A DNA stretch of 64,000 nucleotides from JANRLT01 sp041736895 (GTDB lineage Bacteria; Planctomycetota; Planctomycetia; Pirellulales; JALHPA01): positions 1 through 64,000 of the forward strand of contig JBGSSS010000062.1 in NCBI GenBank assembly GCA_041736895.1, in the 5' to 3' direction. Positions within the stretch are counted from its first letter, which is position 1. Each line of letters starts with the position of its first letter. Both the position numbers and the translations under genes were made by a program. The notes under the pieces were generated by a model. The model had not been told where the DNA came from, searched no databases, and was given only the letters and a program-made list of their open reading frames with translations. This document shows, one piece after another, positions 9,428-18,490 of this stretch.

Positions 9428-10567
9428 TTATTTCAACTGCCCGATATATTTCATCAGCTCCGCGTCCAACTCCTTCGGATCGCCGAACGCTTCGCGGAAT
9501 TCTTTCAGCCGATCCTCTGGTTCGTCCCAGATAAACGGCTTCTTCGCGGCGAGCTTTTGCAGATACGCGACATACGCTTGCGGCTTGGCTTTTAACAAGT
9601 AATGCGTCAACGCCCAGGCTTCGGCGTACGCATCCAACGAATCGCGCGGGTCGAGAAACCGCTTGTTGTTCACAGTCAGCGACGAAAGCGAGTCACGCGG
9701 CTTTTGCGGCAGACGCTCGCGGTATTTCGTTAGCCGCAACTTATTGATTTCGCCGATCGTGCGCCAGCCCTTCACCGTCGTCAGGTCCGGCGTTTCGAAG
9801 AAGACGGCCATCCCTTCGCTGAACCAGATCGACACGTCGGCGAAACGCTGCTGGAGGCCGCTGTTGTACGCCAACTGATGCGTCGCCTCGTGAATGATCG
9901 TCGCGACCATGAGCTGGGCCTCGGGCTGCGAGAGCATCGTGTTGATCTGCGCCGTCGAGCCGCGTTGATTGCCTGGCCGACGCAGGGCCTCGACGCCCGT
10001 CAGATCGTAGAGACTCACGCGATTGCTGGCCTGGTTGTAGTAGGCCACCACGGTGCGCGGATCGCCTTGAAGGTCTTGCTTGGTATAGCGGCTGTAACTG
10101 TCCACGCTATCGAAGACGAGCACGACGAGCGGAAACTCGGGCTTTGTGGTTTTGAAGCCGAGCTTGTTCCAATACGAGTCGAAGCCGTCCTGCAACCGTT
10201 CAAGCAACCCGCCGACCCATTGGGCGTAGGTCTTGGTCGTGTTGTAAACGAGGACGTAGTTGACAGTCGTGTGCACGGAAAAACCGGCGCCAAGTTCGCG
10301 CTGAACTTGCCGCGCGATGTCGGGGGCCTTGAGCGGGACGAACGGTTTGTTGTCGGTCGTGTGCGAGACGAGTTCCTCGGGCTGGATCGTCCAAATTCGC
10401 CCATCGTTGGTTTGGATCAGCAAGCCTCCGTCAGCCGCTTTGAGGAGCAAGCGTCCGGCAATAGTTTGCGGCTGGTTTTGGCGATTGAAACGAACTGTCT
10501 CAACGGCAGAAATATTTGCCGCAAAGAAAGCAAGAAAAGCAAAAAGAAAGGCGAAGCAGAATTTCAT
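9428..10567 (-). CDS. Secreted DUF1570-family protein with a gluzincin-like HExxH motif
   Basis: A 379-residue protein with a clear signal peptide (residues 1-21). It matches the planctomycete DUF1570 family I know: an N-terminal part on 'question of promotion' strand repeats (ADGGLLIQTNDGRIW), then a metallopeptidase-like core with HEATH at 226-230 and WFSEGMAVFFE at about 248-258. HExxH plus a downstream glutamate (E251) is the zinc-binding arrangement of gluzincins. A periplasmic protease role is therefore plausible but unproven. It is convergent with dnaA and transcribed alone. Confidence 0.75.
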   Translation of the reverse strand: MKFCFAFLFAFLAFFAANISAVETVRFNRQNQPQTIAGRLLLKAADGGLLIQTNDGRIWTIQPEELVSHTTDNKPFVPLKAPDIARQVQRELGAGFSVHTTVNYVLVYNTTKTYAQWVGGLLERLQDGFDSYWNKLGFKTTKPEFPLVVLVFDSVDSYSRYTKQDLQGDPRTVVAYYNQASNRVSLYDLTGVEALRRPGNQRGSTAQINTMLSQPEAQLMVATIIHEATHQLAYNSGLQQRFADVSIWFSEGMAVFFETPDLTTVKGWRTIGEINKLRLTKYRERLPQKPRDSLSSLTVNNKRFLDPRDSLDAYAEAWALTHYLLKAKPQAYVAYLQKLAAKKPFIWDEPEDRLKEFREAFGDPKELDAELMKYIGQLK

Positions 10568-10650
10568 TTGGTTCTAATGCCAATAAGAATCGAATCCCTC
10601 AAGTGCAGGGAACTCGTCCATCAACTCTAGCATAATCCCCGGCTCTTCCC

Positions 10651-12312
10651 CTAGCTTGATTTCGCCGCGGAAAACTTCGTGCGATTTCGTGTCAATAACC
10701 AAGCAATCCCCACAACTCCCGCCGCGTGCAGCAAAATCAGCAGCAAGCACAACCCCGCGACCTCGGCTTCATACCCATAATGCAGCAGCGAGAACAATTG
10801 CACGCTCAACGGCGTTCGACCAGGAGGGTAAACGAGAATCGTCGCCGCGAGTTCGCCGAGGGCGAGCTCGAATCCGAGTAACCAAGCGAGCAACCAACTC
10901 GGCCAAAGCTGCGGCCAGAGAATTTTGCGGAAAACAAACAGCGGGCGGGCGCCTTCGAGTTCGGCTTGTTCGAGTTGACCTTGTCCGATCGTAGAAAACG
11001 TCACCGCCACGACGCCCCACATCCAGGGCCAGATGCGCAAGAACTGCGCCGCGACAACCACGGCCAGCGTCCGATCATACAGCGGATGGAGCGCTGGCAG
11101 CGCAGGATTGTTGAATACCGAAATAAGCAGCAAACCCACGACCGGACCTGGCATCAACAACATTATCAGCGTGAGCCACAGTCCCGGATTGAGCCACCAC
11201 GATTGTTTTCTCAGCAGCCATTGCAACGTGACAATGATCAACAACCCCAGCGACGCGGCGAGTGTTGCGGAGCAGATCGAGACCACGAGTTCGTTGTGGT
11301 AGCGGCTGAAGCTGCCGAACGTCGCTTGGAGCACCTTGACCAGACTCCACGTTCGTTCGTAGTCCTTGCCGACGCGTGTGACAACCCAGCCGGCCTTAAG
11401 CAAAAGATTGCCCAATGGAAAGATCAACATCAGGCTCAGAAAAGCGATCCAAATTGTTCCCGCCAAAACTCGCCAGCGACCCCAAGAGTATCGCAACGAT
11501 TCATGCACCGGGCTGAGCCGCGCGCCTCGCAACGAGCGCAGCGCGATCAACAGTAATGCGCCCCAGGACACGAGGAGCATACCCGCGAGGGTTAATTGCG
11601 TTGGCGAAAGCCAGTTCGTGGAAATGACTTCGACCTCGGCGGTTCGAGCAGTCATCCCGAGCGGTTGCGTTCCTTGGATGGCGTCCCAGCCGCCGACAGC
11701 GATGCTGACGTAGACTTCTTCGGCCCAGGTCCGGATGCGAAAAAAATCGGTCACGGCGATTTCGGTGGTGACTTGGCTGGCGACGAGAATTGCGGCGATC
11801 GCGATCGCCGGCCGCAATTGCGGCAGCAACACGCGGCGGATCACGTTGACCGGCGGGGCTTCGAGCAAGGCCGTTTCTTCGACGGCGCGTTCGCAACGCC
11901 GCGCGGCGCTGGCAACTATCCACGCGACCCAGGGAATCGCCGCCGCGCAATGGACGGTAATGGCCGCAGTCCAGCCATCGAACCAGGCGGTCGTCCAGGA
12001 TTGATCCAAGTACGCGACCCAACCCTGCGGCCCGAGACCCATCTGCCACGCCGCGGCCAAGAGATGGAGCGGGGTCAACAAGCTCACCGCGAGCCAGATC
12101 GCCAAGCCTCGACGACCTGGCAAATCTGTCCGCGTCGCGGCAACACCGATGATGGTGCCAAGCGGGAGTGAGATACCGAGCACTGCGGCTGCAAGGACAA
12201 ACGTATTCCGCAACAGAATCCGCTCGCGCGCGTCTGCTACAGAGAACAGACCGCTAATGAGCAGTACAGCGACTAGCGATACGAGGAGATATTTTCGTCG
12301 CGTTGAGTTCAT
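10651..12312 (-). CDS. ABC transporter permease, Fe3+ (FbpB/SfuB) type, two fused permease halves
   Basis: A 553-residue integral membrane protein of about 12 helices. It has two copies of the EAA loop by which permeases contact their ATPase: EETALLEAPPVNVIRR near 160 and EQAELEGARPLFVFRK near 460. This duplicated layout is that of ferric iron permeases (FbpB, SfuB) and thiamine permease ThiP. Residue order and length fit the iron type better. No ATPase or binding-protein gene is adjacent, which is unusual. The ATG at 12312 is preferred; the frame is open to a TTG at 12336. Confidence 0.78.
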   Translation of the reverse strand: MNSTRRKYLLVSLVAVLLISGLFSVADARERILLRNTFVLAAAVLGISLPLGTIIGVAATRTDLPGRRGLAIWLAVSLLTPLHLLAAAWQMGLGPQGWVAYLDQSWTTAWFDGWTAAITVHCAAAIPWVAWIVASAARRCERAVEETALLEAPPVNVIRRVLLPQLRPAIAIAAILVASQVTTEIAVTDFFRIRTWAEEVYVSIAVGGWDAIQGTQPLGMTARTAEVEVISTNWLSPTQLTLAGMLLVSWGALLLIALRSLRGARLSPVHESLRYSWGRWRVLAGTIWIAFLSLMLIFPLGNLLLKAGWVVTRVGKDYERTWSLVKVLQATFGSFSRYHNELVVSICSATLAASLGLLIIVTLQWLLRKQSWWLNPGLWLTLIMLLMPGPVVGLLLISVFNNPALPALHPLYDRTLAVVVAAQFLRIWPWMWGVVAVTFSTIGQGQLEQAELEGARPLFVFRKILWPQLWPSWLLAWLLGFELALGELAATILVYPPGRTPLSVQLFSLLHYGYEAEVAGLCLLLILLHAAGVVGIAWLLTRNRTKFSAAKSS

Positions 12313-12404
12313 CAGAGCAAGCACAACGCGTGTCAAAAATGCTCCAAGGAGGCAAGCTCCTTGGCTTTAGCTCACATTCTTCCTTCTAACTCCTAGATTC
12401 TCTC

Positions 12405-13754
12405 TCAGAACGTATCCTTGCCGCTGATTTTTTCCTCGACTTGATCGGCTTGCCAGGCGATCGCGCTCACGATTTGCGTCACCGCCACTGGCGTAAGCGA
12501 GTCGGCCAAGACATTGCTTGTCAGAACCAGCGCTTCCGCATCATTGGTCTTGCGGACAGCAAATGCGCCGTAAACGAGTTTGCTGTTGAAGCGCAGCAAC
12601 GTCAGCGCATTGCGATCCGAAACCGGGCCGCAAGCGGACCAGATCGTCACCAAGGGATGCCCCCCTTCGTCCGTTTTGTCAAAAGCGACATGGACGCGCT
12701 GCTTGCGCAAAGTTCCGATCGGCACCGTCAGCACATACTCGCTGCTGAGATCGTTGAGCGCGAAACCAGCCGCATCGGCTGCGGCTTTGACCGCTTCTTG
12801 AGGATTCGCGGTACTGCCGCCGAGCTGACCAAGCTCCAATCGCTCGTTCGGTCTGGTAGTCGCAGCCGGACGATTTTGAATCGCGTCAGGAGTAGAACTG
12901 CCGGGCAACGGCGTCGCGACCGGAATGCCGGCCGGCGCGCCGCCGATCATGCCCGGAATCGCCATCCCAAGCCCAAAGCCCATCCCTTGCGGGGCCTGAC
13001 CGGACTCGGCCATCTTGCCAAGACTCTTGCCGGTCTGATAACGCATGTAGTCATGAATATTGCCAACGGCGCCCATCGCGCCGCGGGCGTCGATCGCTTG
13101 CTGCACTTCTTCGGGCGGATTGATGGCGTTGATAAAGAAGTCGACGAGCTCAAGGCCATACTTCGCAAAGTCATCCGCGACGCGTTCTTTGGCCGCGGCG
13201 GCAATCTCATCGTAGCGCGGCGCCAGGTCGAGCAAGCCGACGTTCAACGACCCGAGCAAATCCGTGAGCCGCATCACAATGATGTCGCGTTGAAACGCGG
13301 TGATCTCTTCAGTCGTGTATTTGCCTTGCGTGCCGACGAGTGTGTTGAGAAGCAGGGCTCCATCCGTGACGCGGAAAGTGTATTTGCCAAACGAGCGCAG
13401 CCGGACGACGCCAAAATCCTTGTCGCGGAAAATGATCGGCTGGCGTGTGCCCCACTTTTGGTCGACAAACGTTTGTTTGCCGATGTAGTAGACACAAGCT
13501 TGGAACGGCGACTTCTCCCAGGGGATCGTTAGGATCCGCGTGATGATCGGCAGATTCTTGGTCGTCAGCGTGTAGCGGCCCGGACCAAAGGTGTCCATGG
13601 CCTTGCCATCATTAAAGAAGATCGCCTCTTGATTCTGGTTGACGATCAGTTGCGCGCCGTACTTGATGTCGGCCGTGCCGTCGGGCGGAACGCGCGCGAC
13701 CACCGACGTATTGGCCTCGTCATGAAACTGAATGACCTCGAGACGCCAACCCAT
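12405..13754 (-). CDS. SPFH/band-7 domain protein with a C-terminal CesT/YbjN-like domain
   Basis: A 449-residue protein. Residues of about 25-235 form an SPFH domain of the 'virion core protein' type (opening with ADIKYGAQLIVNQNQEAIFF), which usually forms large ring or membrane-scaffold assemblies. A glycine/proline-rich linker (about 250-310) follows. The last 120 residues (from LNDLSSEYVLTVP to VEEKISGK) resemble the small alpha/beta domain of YbjN or type III chaperones. There is no signal peptide, so it is probably cytosolic at the membrane. AGGAG eight bases upstream supports ATG 13754. Function unknown. Confidence 0.72.
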   Translation of the reverse strand: MGWRLEVIQFHDEANTSVVARVPPDGTADIKYGAQLIVNQNQEAIFFNDGKAMDTFGPGRYTLTTKNLPIITRILTIPWEKSPFQACVYYIGKQTFVDQKWGTRQPIIFRDKDFGVVRLRSFGKYTFRVTDGALLLNTLVGTQGKYTTEEITAFQRDIIVMRLTDLLGSLNVGLLDLAPRYDEIAAAAKERVADDFAKYGLELVDFFINAINPPEEVQQAIDARGAMGAVGNIHDYMRYQTGKSLGKMAESGQAPQGMGFGLGMAIPGMIGGAPAGIPVATPLPGSSTPDAIQNRPAATTRPNERLELGQLGGSTANPQEAVKAAADAAGFALNDLSSEYVLTVPIGTLRKQRVHVAFDKTDEGGHPLVTIWSACGPVSDRNALTLLRFNSKLVYGAFAVRKTNDAEALVLTSNVLADSLTPVAVTQIVSAIAWQADQVEEKISGKDTF

Positions 13755-13937
13755 GGCCGTTGCTCCTAGAGAGTTACTAACAGTGACTCACGATTGTTCG
13801 CTGCACCCGTGATCATAACAAATGGGCGCGGTGAATCCACTAGCGAGAAATCGCGGGAGGTAAAACGAGAGGAACTTTTCCGCGATTAGGAATGGCTATA
13901 ATTAAAAAAATCAACCGGAATGATATTAAAAACGCAA

Positions 13938-14534
13938 TTAATTGATTGAGAAGTTCAGAACACGAATTGGGTTTTCACTCACCGGCAGTGGCAGCGTGAC
14001 GGGACGAGGCAACGGCTTTAGCGGTGCAGTCGGTGGAACAATTTTGCGCTCGATGATAGGCAACTCTGCTGTTAAGTGCGGCGGAGATTGAAGCATCGCT
14101 GGCGTCACAGGTCGAATGCGAATCTGCACGCTGTACGGCGTTGTAGCACGAGTTTGAGTGATCGACTGTAGTTGACGTTCTGTCGGCGGGGGGATTTCAT
14201 TGCCCGCCTTTTGCCAAGGGCGAGTCTGTTCGATCATCGGCAGGGTGCTTTTGATTTCATTGCCCGTGGCATTGGCCGTGTTCGTTTCGCGGATGGGACG
14301 GAATTGAGGTTTCGGCACTGCCACGGGTCCGCCGGATTGAATGGTGAAGACAGGGCGCTGGACTTCGACCTTGGGCAACCGCGAAGGAACCCCGGTGCCG
14401 AGTCGTTCGTTGCTGACTTGCGGCAAGGTTGACAAGGGCATCGTGTTGAGCGCCGAATCTTGCGCAACGGCGATGTTGCCGACATAAATGGTCATGACAA
14501 CCAGAGTGATCCGAAGGGAATTACGTGTGAACAT
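13938..14534 (-). CDS. Proline-rich secreted protein, unknown function
   Basis: A 198-residue protein with an N-terminal signal peptide (cleavage near AVAQDS), then proline-, threonine- and arginine-rich low-complexity sequence without a visible domain. GGAG eight bases before ATG 14534 supports the start. I do not recognise the family; it may be a fast-evolving cell-surface protein. It does not share an operon with a recognisable partner. Confidence 0.5.
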   Translation of the reverse strand: MFTRNSLRITLVVMTIYVGNIAVAQDSALNTMPLSTLPQVSNERLGTGVPSRLPKVEVQRPVFTIQSGGPVAVPKPQFRPIRETNTANATGNEIKSTLPMIEQTRPWQKAGNEIPPPTERQLQSITQTRATTPYSVQIRIRPVTPAMLQSPPHLTAELPIIERKIVPPTAPLKPLPRPVTLPLPVSENPIRVLNFSIN

Positions 14535-14879
14535 CGCAGCGAACTCCGCACATGCAGGGGACGAACTTCATCGAAGAGCAAATCGCGAAAGCCGAAATTC
14601 CCTTCCATCAAAAATCTATCATGCATCGCGCGGAGATGCCGCGAGATTACCCACAGTTTGGCGAAGAATTTTGCTTGCTCACACGAACATGACGGTTATG
14701 CGGAGCGCGTTCTTTGAATACCACGTCTTATGCGAGAAGATGTTGCCGGATTGCAACAGGACTGGAAATATTCGCGGACGACGATGACAGAACGTCGCGG
14801 ATCCATTGCGCGACTTCCGCGCTGAGGAATCGCCGTAAATAATATTCCAAAAAATCCCCGCTTGCCATTTGACTTGCGG
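14535..14879. other. Intergenic region, no gene seen
   Basis: About 345 nt between the proline-rich secreted protein and rfbC. Short open frames here have no Shine-Dalgarno, no recognisable protein pattern and no conserved structure. It must contain the promoter of the secreted-protein gene and the 3' end of the rfbA-rfbC transcript. I could not identify a clear hairpin terminator. Confidence 0.5.
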
Positions 14880-15617
14880 CTATTCATAACATTCGGCATC
14901 GCGGAGCAGCTTGCCCTGCAAGTCTTTATCGGCCAGGATCGGGTCCTGCACTGGCCACGGAATTCCGACTGCCGGATCGTTCCAGAGGAGCGTTCGTTCA
15001 TGCTGGGGAGCGTACAAATCGGTGCATTTGTAGGTTACTTCCGCGGCTTCGGACGGGGCACAAAACCCGTGCGCGAAACCCGGGGGCAGAAACATGGTGC
15101 GTTGATTTTCGGCGCTCAACAGCGTCCCGAACCAGCGGCCAAACGTCGGCGAGCTGCGGCGGAGATCAACGCCGACATCAAAGACCTCGCCGCGCGTGAC
15201 GCGAATCAATTTGCCCTGCGGCTGCTCGATTTGATAGTGCAAACCGCGCAGTACATTTCGCACCGAAAGCGAGTGATTGTCTTGGACAAAGGGGAGCGTG
15301 ATCCCGGCAGCGGCAAATTTTTCCGCGTGGAAGTTCTCGAAGAACACACCCCGGTGATCGCGAAAGATGCGCGGCTCGACGAGCACGATGCCCGTGTTCC
15401 CCAGCCGTGCAAAGCTAGCACCGCCGATTACTTGAACCGTCGCGGCGTCGATGCCCGAATTGGTCCAGATGCCCATTTGATCCAACGGCACTAGCGGCTG
15501 GTCGAGGAGTTGTCCCACTTGGCGGGAATTCTCGTTGACCGTCACAGAACGACTGCCGATCCCCAACATTGGCCGCGTTTCCGCCAAGATTTTTGACCAG
15601 GGCAACGACGTTTCCAT
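14880..15617 (-). CDS. rfbC: dTDP-4-dehydrorhamnose 3,5-epimerase
   Basis: The C-terminal ~170 residues are RfbC: EPRIFRDHRGVFFENFH, QDNHSLSVRNVLRGLHYQ with the catalytic His region, and FLPPGFAHGF. The enzyme epimerises C3 and C5 of dTDP-4-keto-6-deoxyglucose on the way to dTDP-L-rhamnose. The open frame continues about 75 residues beyond the usual N-terminus. I give the first ATG (15617, 245 residues), but ATGs at 15569 and 15476 are alternatives and none has a clear Shine-Dalgarno. It follows rfbA on the same strand by about 90 nt, so an rfbA-rfbC operon is likely. rfbB and rfbD are not adjacent. Confidence 0.85.
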   Translation of the reverse strand: METSLPWSKILAETRPMLGIGSRSVTVNENSRQVGQLLDQPLVPLDQMGIWTNSGIDAATVQVIGGASFARLGNTGIVLVEPRIFRDHRGVFFENFHAEKFAAAGITLPFVQDNHSLSVRNVLRGLHYQIEQPQGKLIRVTRGEVFDVGVDLRRSSPTFGRWFGTLLSAENQRTMFLPPGFAHGFCAPSEAAEVTYKCTDLYAPQHERTLLWNDPAVGIPWPVQDPILADKDLQGKLLRDAECYE

Positions 15618-15706
15618 AGGCCACACAGTGGAGCTAAATCACAAGCGCGGAAATGCCGATATCCAGCAAAGATATTTCCCGTATCCCCTATCATATCATC
15701 GGTCGA

Positions 15707-16588
15707 TTAGGCCGGTGAATTCAGCAGATGCAGCAAATATTGCCCATATTCGTTCTTCATCGAGCGTCCCAAACGCTCTAATTGCTCATCGTTGATAAAC
15801 TTCTGGTGCCAGGCGATCTCTTCGAGGCACGCGATCTTCAAGCCTTGCCGAGCTTCGATCGTTTGCACGTAATTCGACGCTTGCATCAACGATTCGTGGG
15901 TTCCCGTATCGAGCCACGCGAACCCTCGCGAAAATTGTTCCACCGCGCATTGGCCGCGCTGGATGTATTCGCGGTTCACGTCGGTGATTTCCAATTCGCC
16001 GCGCGGCGAGGGCTTCAAGTTGGCCGCGATGTCCACCACTTGATTGTCGTAAAAATAGAGTCCCGTCACGGCCAGATTCGATTTTGGCTCCTTCGGTTTC
16101 TCTACTAGCGACAACACTTTGCTGCCTGGCCCCAATTCGACCACGCCGTAGCGCTCCGGATCCTTGACCGGATAGGCGAAAATCGTCGCTCCCGTCTCGC
16201 GCTGTGCGGCCCGCTCCAAGAGCGGGTGAAACCCTTGCCCATAAAAAATATTGTCGCCCAAGACCATCGCCACATGATCGCGGCCCACGAATTCGCGGCC
16301 GATGATAAACGCCTGGGCAAGTCCCTCGGGCTTCGGCTGCGTGGCGAATTGAAGATTCATCCCCAGGTTCGCCCCGTCGCCCAGCAACCGCTGAAACGCC
16401 GGGGCATCCTCGGGCGTTGTGATGATCAGCACATTGTTGATGCCGGCCAGCATCAGCGTCGAGAGCGGATAATAGATCATCGGCTTGTCGTAGATCGGCA
16501 GCAATTGCTTGCTGACAGCCCGCGTCACCGGATGCAACCTCGACCCCGAACCCCCGGCCAGCACAATCCCTTTGGTGAAATAGTTCAT
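15707..16588 (-). CDS. rfbA: Glucose-1-phosphate thymidylyltransferase
   Basis: A 293-residue enzyme of normal length. It has the nucleotidyltransferase signature AGGSGSRLHPVT at about 11-22, KQLLPIYDKPMIYYPLSTLM at about 27-46, and the catalytic LGDNIFYGQGF segment near 108. It makes dTDP-glucose from dTTP and glucose-1-phosphate, the first step of dTDP-rhamnose synthesis for surface polysaccharide. GGGAG eight bases before ATG 16588 fixes the start. It is the first gene of a two-gene unit with rfbC. Confidence 0.94.
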   Translation of the reverse strand: MNYFTKGIVLAGGSGSRLHPVTRAVSKQLLPIYDKPMIYYPLSTLMLAGINNVLIITTPEDAPAFQRLLGDGANLGMNLQFATQPKPEGLAQAFIIGREFVGRDHVAMVLGDNIFYGQGFHPLLERAAQRETGATIFAYPVKDPERYGVVELGPGSKVLSLVEKPKEPKSNLAVTGLYFYDNQVVDIAANLKPSPRGELEITDVNREYIQRGQCAVEQFSRGFAWLDTGTHESLMQASNYVQTIEARQGLKIACLEEIAWHQKFINDEQLERLGRSMKNEYGQYLLHLLNSPA

Positions 16589-16972
16589 CGCGTCGCTCCC
16601 TCAGACGAAATTTTTGAAATTCCCGCTTTCGCAGCGTGGAATATTGCTCCTTTGCCGTGTCACTTTACCCGTTCCGGGAAGCCTAGAGCAACAGGGGATT
16701 CGGCCCCTGCGGACGATTCGACAAACGACGGGTTGAACACGATTCAAACAAACGGCATGCGATTTTAGGGAATTGTCCTGCATAATCATCACAAATCAAA
16801 ATACTGGCGGGGTTTCGGCAAGAAATGCCAAAAATGAGACCTGACCGGCTTGCAAAAGAGGCCGCAGAACGGGACGATAGGTTGACCTGGCGCAAAGAGC
16901 ATTTCAGCTCAGGGAGCAGCCGAAAACGATTCTGATTTTTTTGTCTTGTCTTTTTTTGGGAGTGAAACGTCG
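16589..16972. other. Divergent intergenic region between rfbA and the DUF3467 gene
   Basis: About 384 nt containing two outward-facing promoters by position. I could not pick convincing -35/-10 pairs. No RNA gene or repeat family was recognised. The short open frames crossing it have no coding character. Confidence 0.4.
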
Positions 16973-17305
16973 ATGTCCACCGCCTCAGATACCCCTCCAG
17001 CCGAAGCCCCTCGTCAAATTCAAGTCGACGATACCAAGGCCCTGGCTTGCTACGCCAATTTTTGCCGTGTGACGGGCACACCGGAAGAATTGATCATCGA
17101 CTTTGCCCTGAATCCGCAACCGATGGGCATTCCCGAAGGCGCGATTCACATCACCCAGCGGATCGTGGTGAACTTCTTCACCGCCAAGCGCCTGCTGGCC
17201 GCTCTCGGCATGTCGGTCCAACGCCACGAACAAGCGTTCGGCAACTTGGAAACCGACGTCCAAAAGCGCGTCGTTCCCGGTGCCTTCCGCGGCCAAAACA
17301 GCTAA
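16973..17305 (+). CDS. DUF3467 protein
   Basis: A 110-residue soluble protein with the pattern I associate with DUF3467: a charged N-terminus, then YANFCRVTGTPEELIIDFAL, then HITQRIVVNFFTAKRLLAAL. Function is unknown in the family; small size and wide spread suggest a regulatory or chaperone-like role. The ATG at 16973 has GGGAGTG eight bases upstream and is preferred to the TTG at 16946. A bidirectional terminator follows at 17371-17399. Confidence 0.78.
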   Translation: MSTASDTPPAEAPRQIQVDDTKALACYANFCRVTGTPEELIIDFALNPQPMGIPEGAIHITQRIVVNFFTAKRLLAALGMSVQRHEQAFGNLETDVQKRVVPGAFRGQNS

Positions 17306-17370
17306 GGTTGAATTTCAGCCCGACGCGTGAGCGTGAGCGAGTTACTGCAGTACTCTGATCAAAAGAAAAA

Positions 17371-17399
17371 TCCGAGAGCAAATGCTCTCGGATTTTTTT
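17371..17399 (+). terminator. Rho-independent terminator after the DUF3467 gene
   Basis: A 10-bp perfect stem (17371-17380 with 17383-17392) is followed by seven T. A-rich sequence on the other side makes it usable for the convergent amidohydrolase gene too. Confidence 0.85.
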
Positions 17400-17426
17400 G
17401 CGCGCCAGCGAGCTTGCGGAAGCGCT

Positions 17427-18281
17427 TCACGCGAGCTGAAGTTGATAAGCCCTCACGGCATTGCCGCCGAGGATCGCGGCCTGCTCGCTTGCCGAAAGCT
17501 CCGAAATCAATTCCCGCGTCGCGGCGACGACGCGCGCGTAATCGGCTGCCAACTCGCATACCGGCCAGTCTGTTCCAAACAGCAATCGCGACGGACCAAA
17601 CACTTCGAGTGCCGTATAAAAATAGGGCTTCAAGTCCGCGACGCTCCACTTCGCCCAATCAGCTTCGGTAACTAAGCCCGATAGCTTGCAATAGACATTC
17701 GGAAACGCGGCCGCCGCGCGGAGTTCCGTCGCCCACGGTTCGAGTTCGCGCGCTTTGATCCGCGGTTTGCTCAAGTGATCGATCACCAGCGTCGCGTCCG
17801 GCACGGCCCGCGCGACCGCGGGTGCGTGCTTCAGATGCTTGGCATAAAACAGCAAATCAAACGGCACGCCATGCTTCTCAAAGACGCGCAGTCCTTCGAT
17901 CACCGCGGGCCGAATGATCCAATCGTTGTCCGGTTCATCCTGGGTAATGTGCCTTGCGCCGAGGAACTTGGGGTGCTGGCGGTAACGGAGGAGTTGTTCT
18001 TCGCACGCGGGACTTTGCAGATCGATCCAGCCGACGACGCCGGCGACCCACGGATTCTCGTCCGCGAGCCGCAACGCCCAATCGTTCTCCGCCAGATTGT
18101 GCTGTGTTTGCACAAAGACCGTCGCATCGACACCCGACGTTCGGCGCTGCGGATCGAGATCGGCCGGCAAGTAATCGCGGTTGATCGCCGCGAGCTGCGG
18201 CTGCTTGAGCCATTCGTAATCATACGGCAGCGATCGCTGCCAAAAATGCTGATGCGCGTCGATGATAGGAAGGCTTGTCAT
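17427..18281 (-). CDS. Metal-dependent amidohydrolase (amidohydrolase_2 / fuconolactonase-like)
   Basis: A 284-residue TIM-barrel hydrolase. The N-terminal IIDAHQHFW carries the HxH metal pair, DATLVIDHLSKP gives the strand-6 histidine, and LLFGTDWPVCEL the strand-8 aspartate. This is the COG3618 layout, which includes L-fuconolactonase and 2-pyrone-4,6-dicarboxylate lactonase. A sugar-lactone substrate is plausible but not shown. It is cytosolic (no signal peptide), single, and convergent with the DUF3467 gene. Confidence 0.8.
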   Translation of the reverse strand: MTSLPIIDAHQHFWQRSLPYDYEWLKQPQLAAINRDYLPADLDPQRRTSGVDATVFVQTQHNLAENDWALRLADENPWVAGVVGWIDLQSPACEEQLLRYRQHPKFLGARHITQDEPDNDWIIRPAVIEGLRVFEKHGVPFDLLFYAKHLKHAPAVARAVPDATLVIDHLSKPRIKARELEPWATELRAAAAFPNVYCKLSGLVTEADWAKWSVADLKPYFYTALEVFGPSRLLFGTDWPVCELAADYARVVAATRELISELSASEQAAILGGNAVRAYQLQLA

Positions 18282-18430
18282 GATTGATATTGGCGATTCA
18301 CTTTTTGGAATGACGATCTTCTGAAATCATAGCAAATCTTCTTGGCTAGCTTTGCGTATCTTCTATGCCGCTCTGAATTTCATCCGCCTCTGCGTGTTTC
18401 GCATTTGCATTTACATGAGATATCAAACAA

Positions 18431-18480
18431 AAAACCGTGCTGGGCTCTTACGAAACCCAGCACGGCCCAAACACCCTGCG
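18431..18480 (-). terminator. Terminator of the first VRDHR-repeat gene (duplicated copy 1)
   Basis: Stem 18435-18444 with 18456-18465 (CCGTGCTGGG), T-run on the minus strand. The 46-nt block 18435-18480 is identical to 19474-19519 except for one base, so the terminator was duplicated together with the gene. Confidence 0.85.
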
Positions 18481-18490
18481 CTTGATATTC

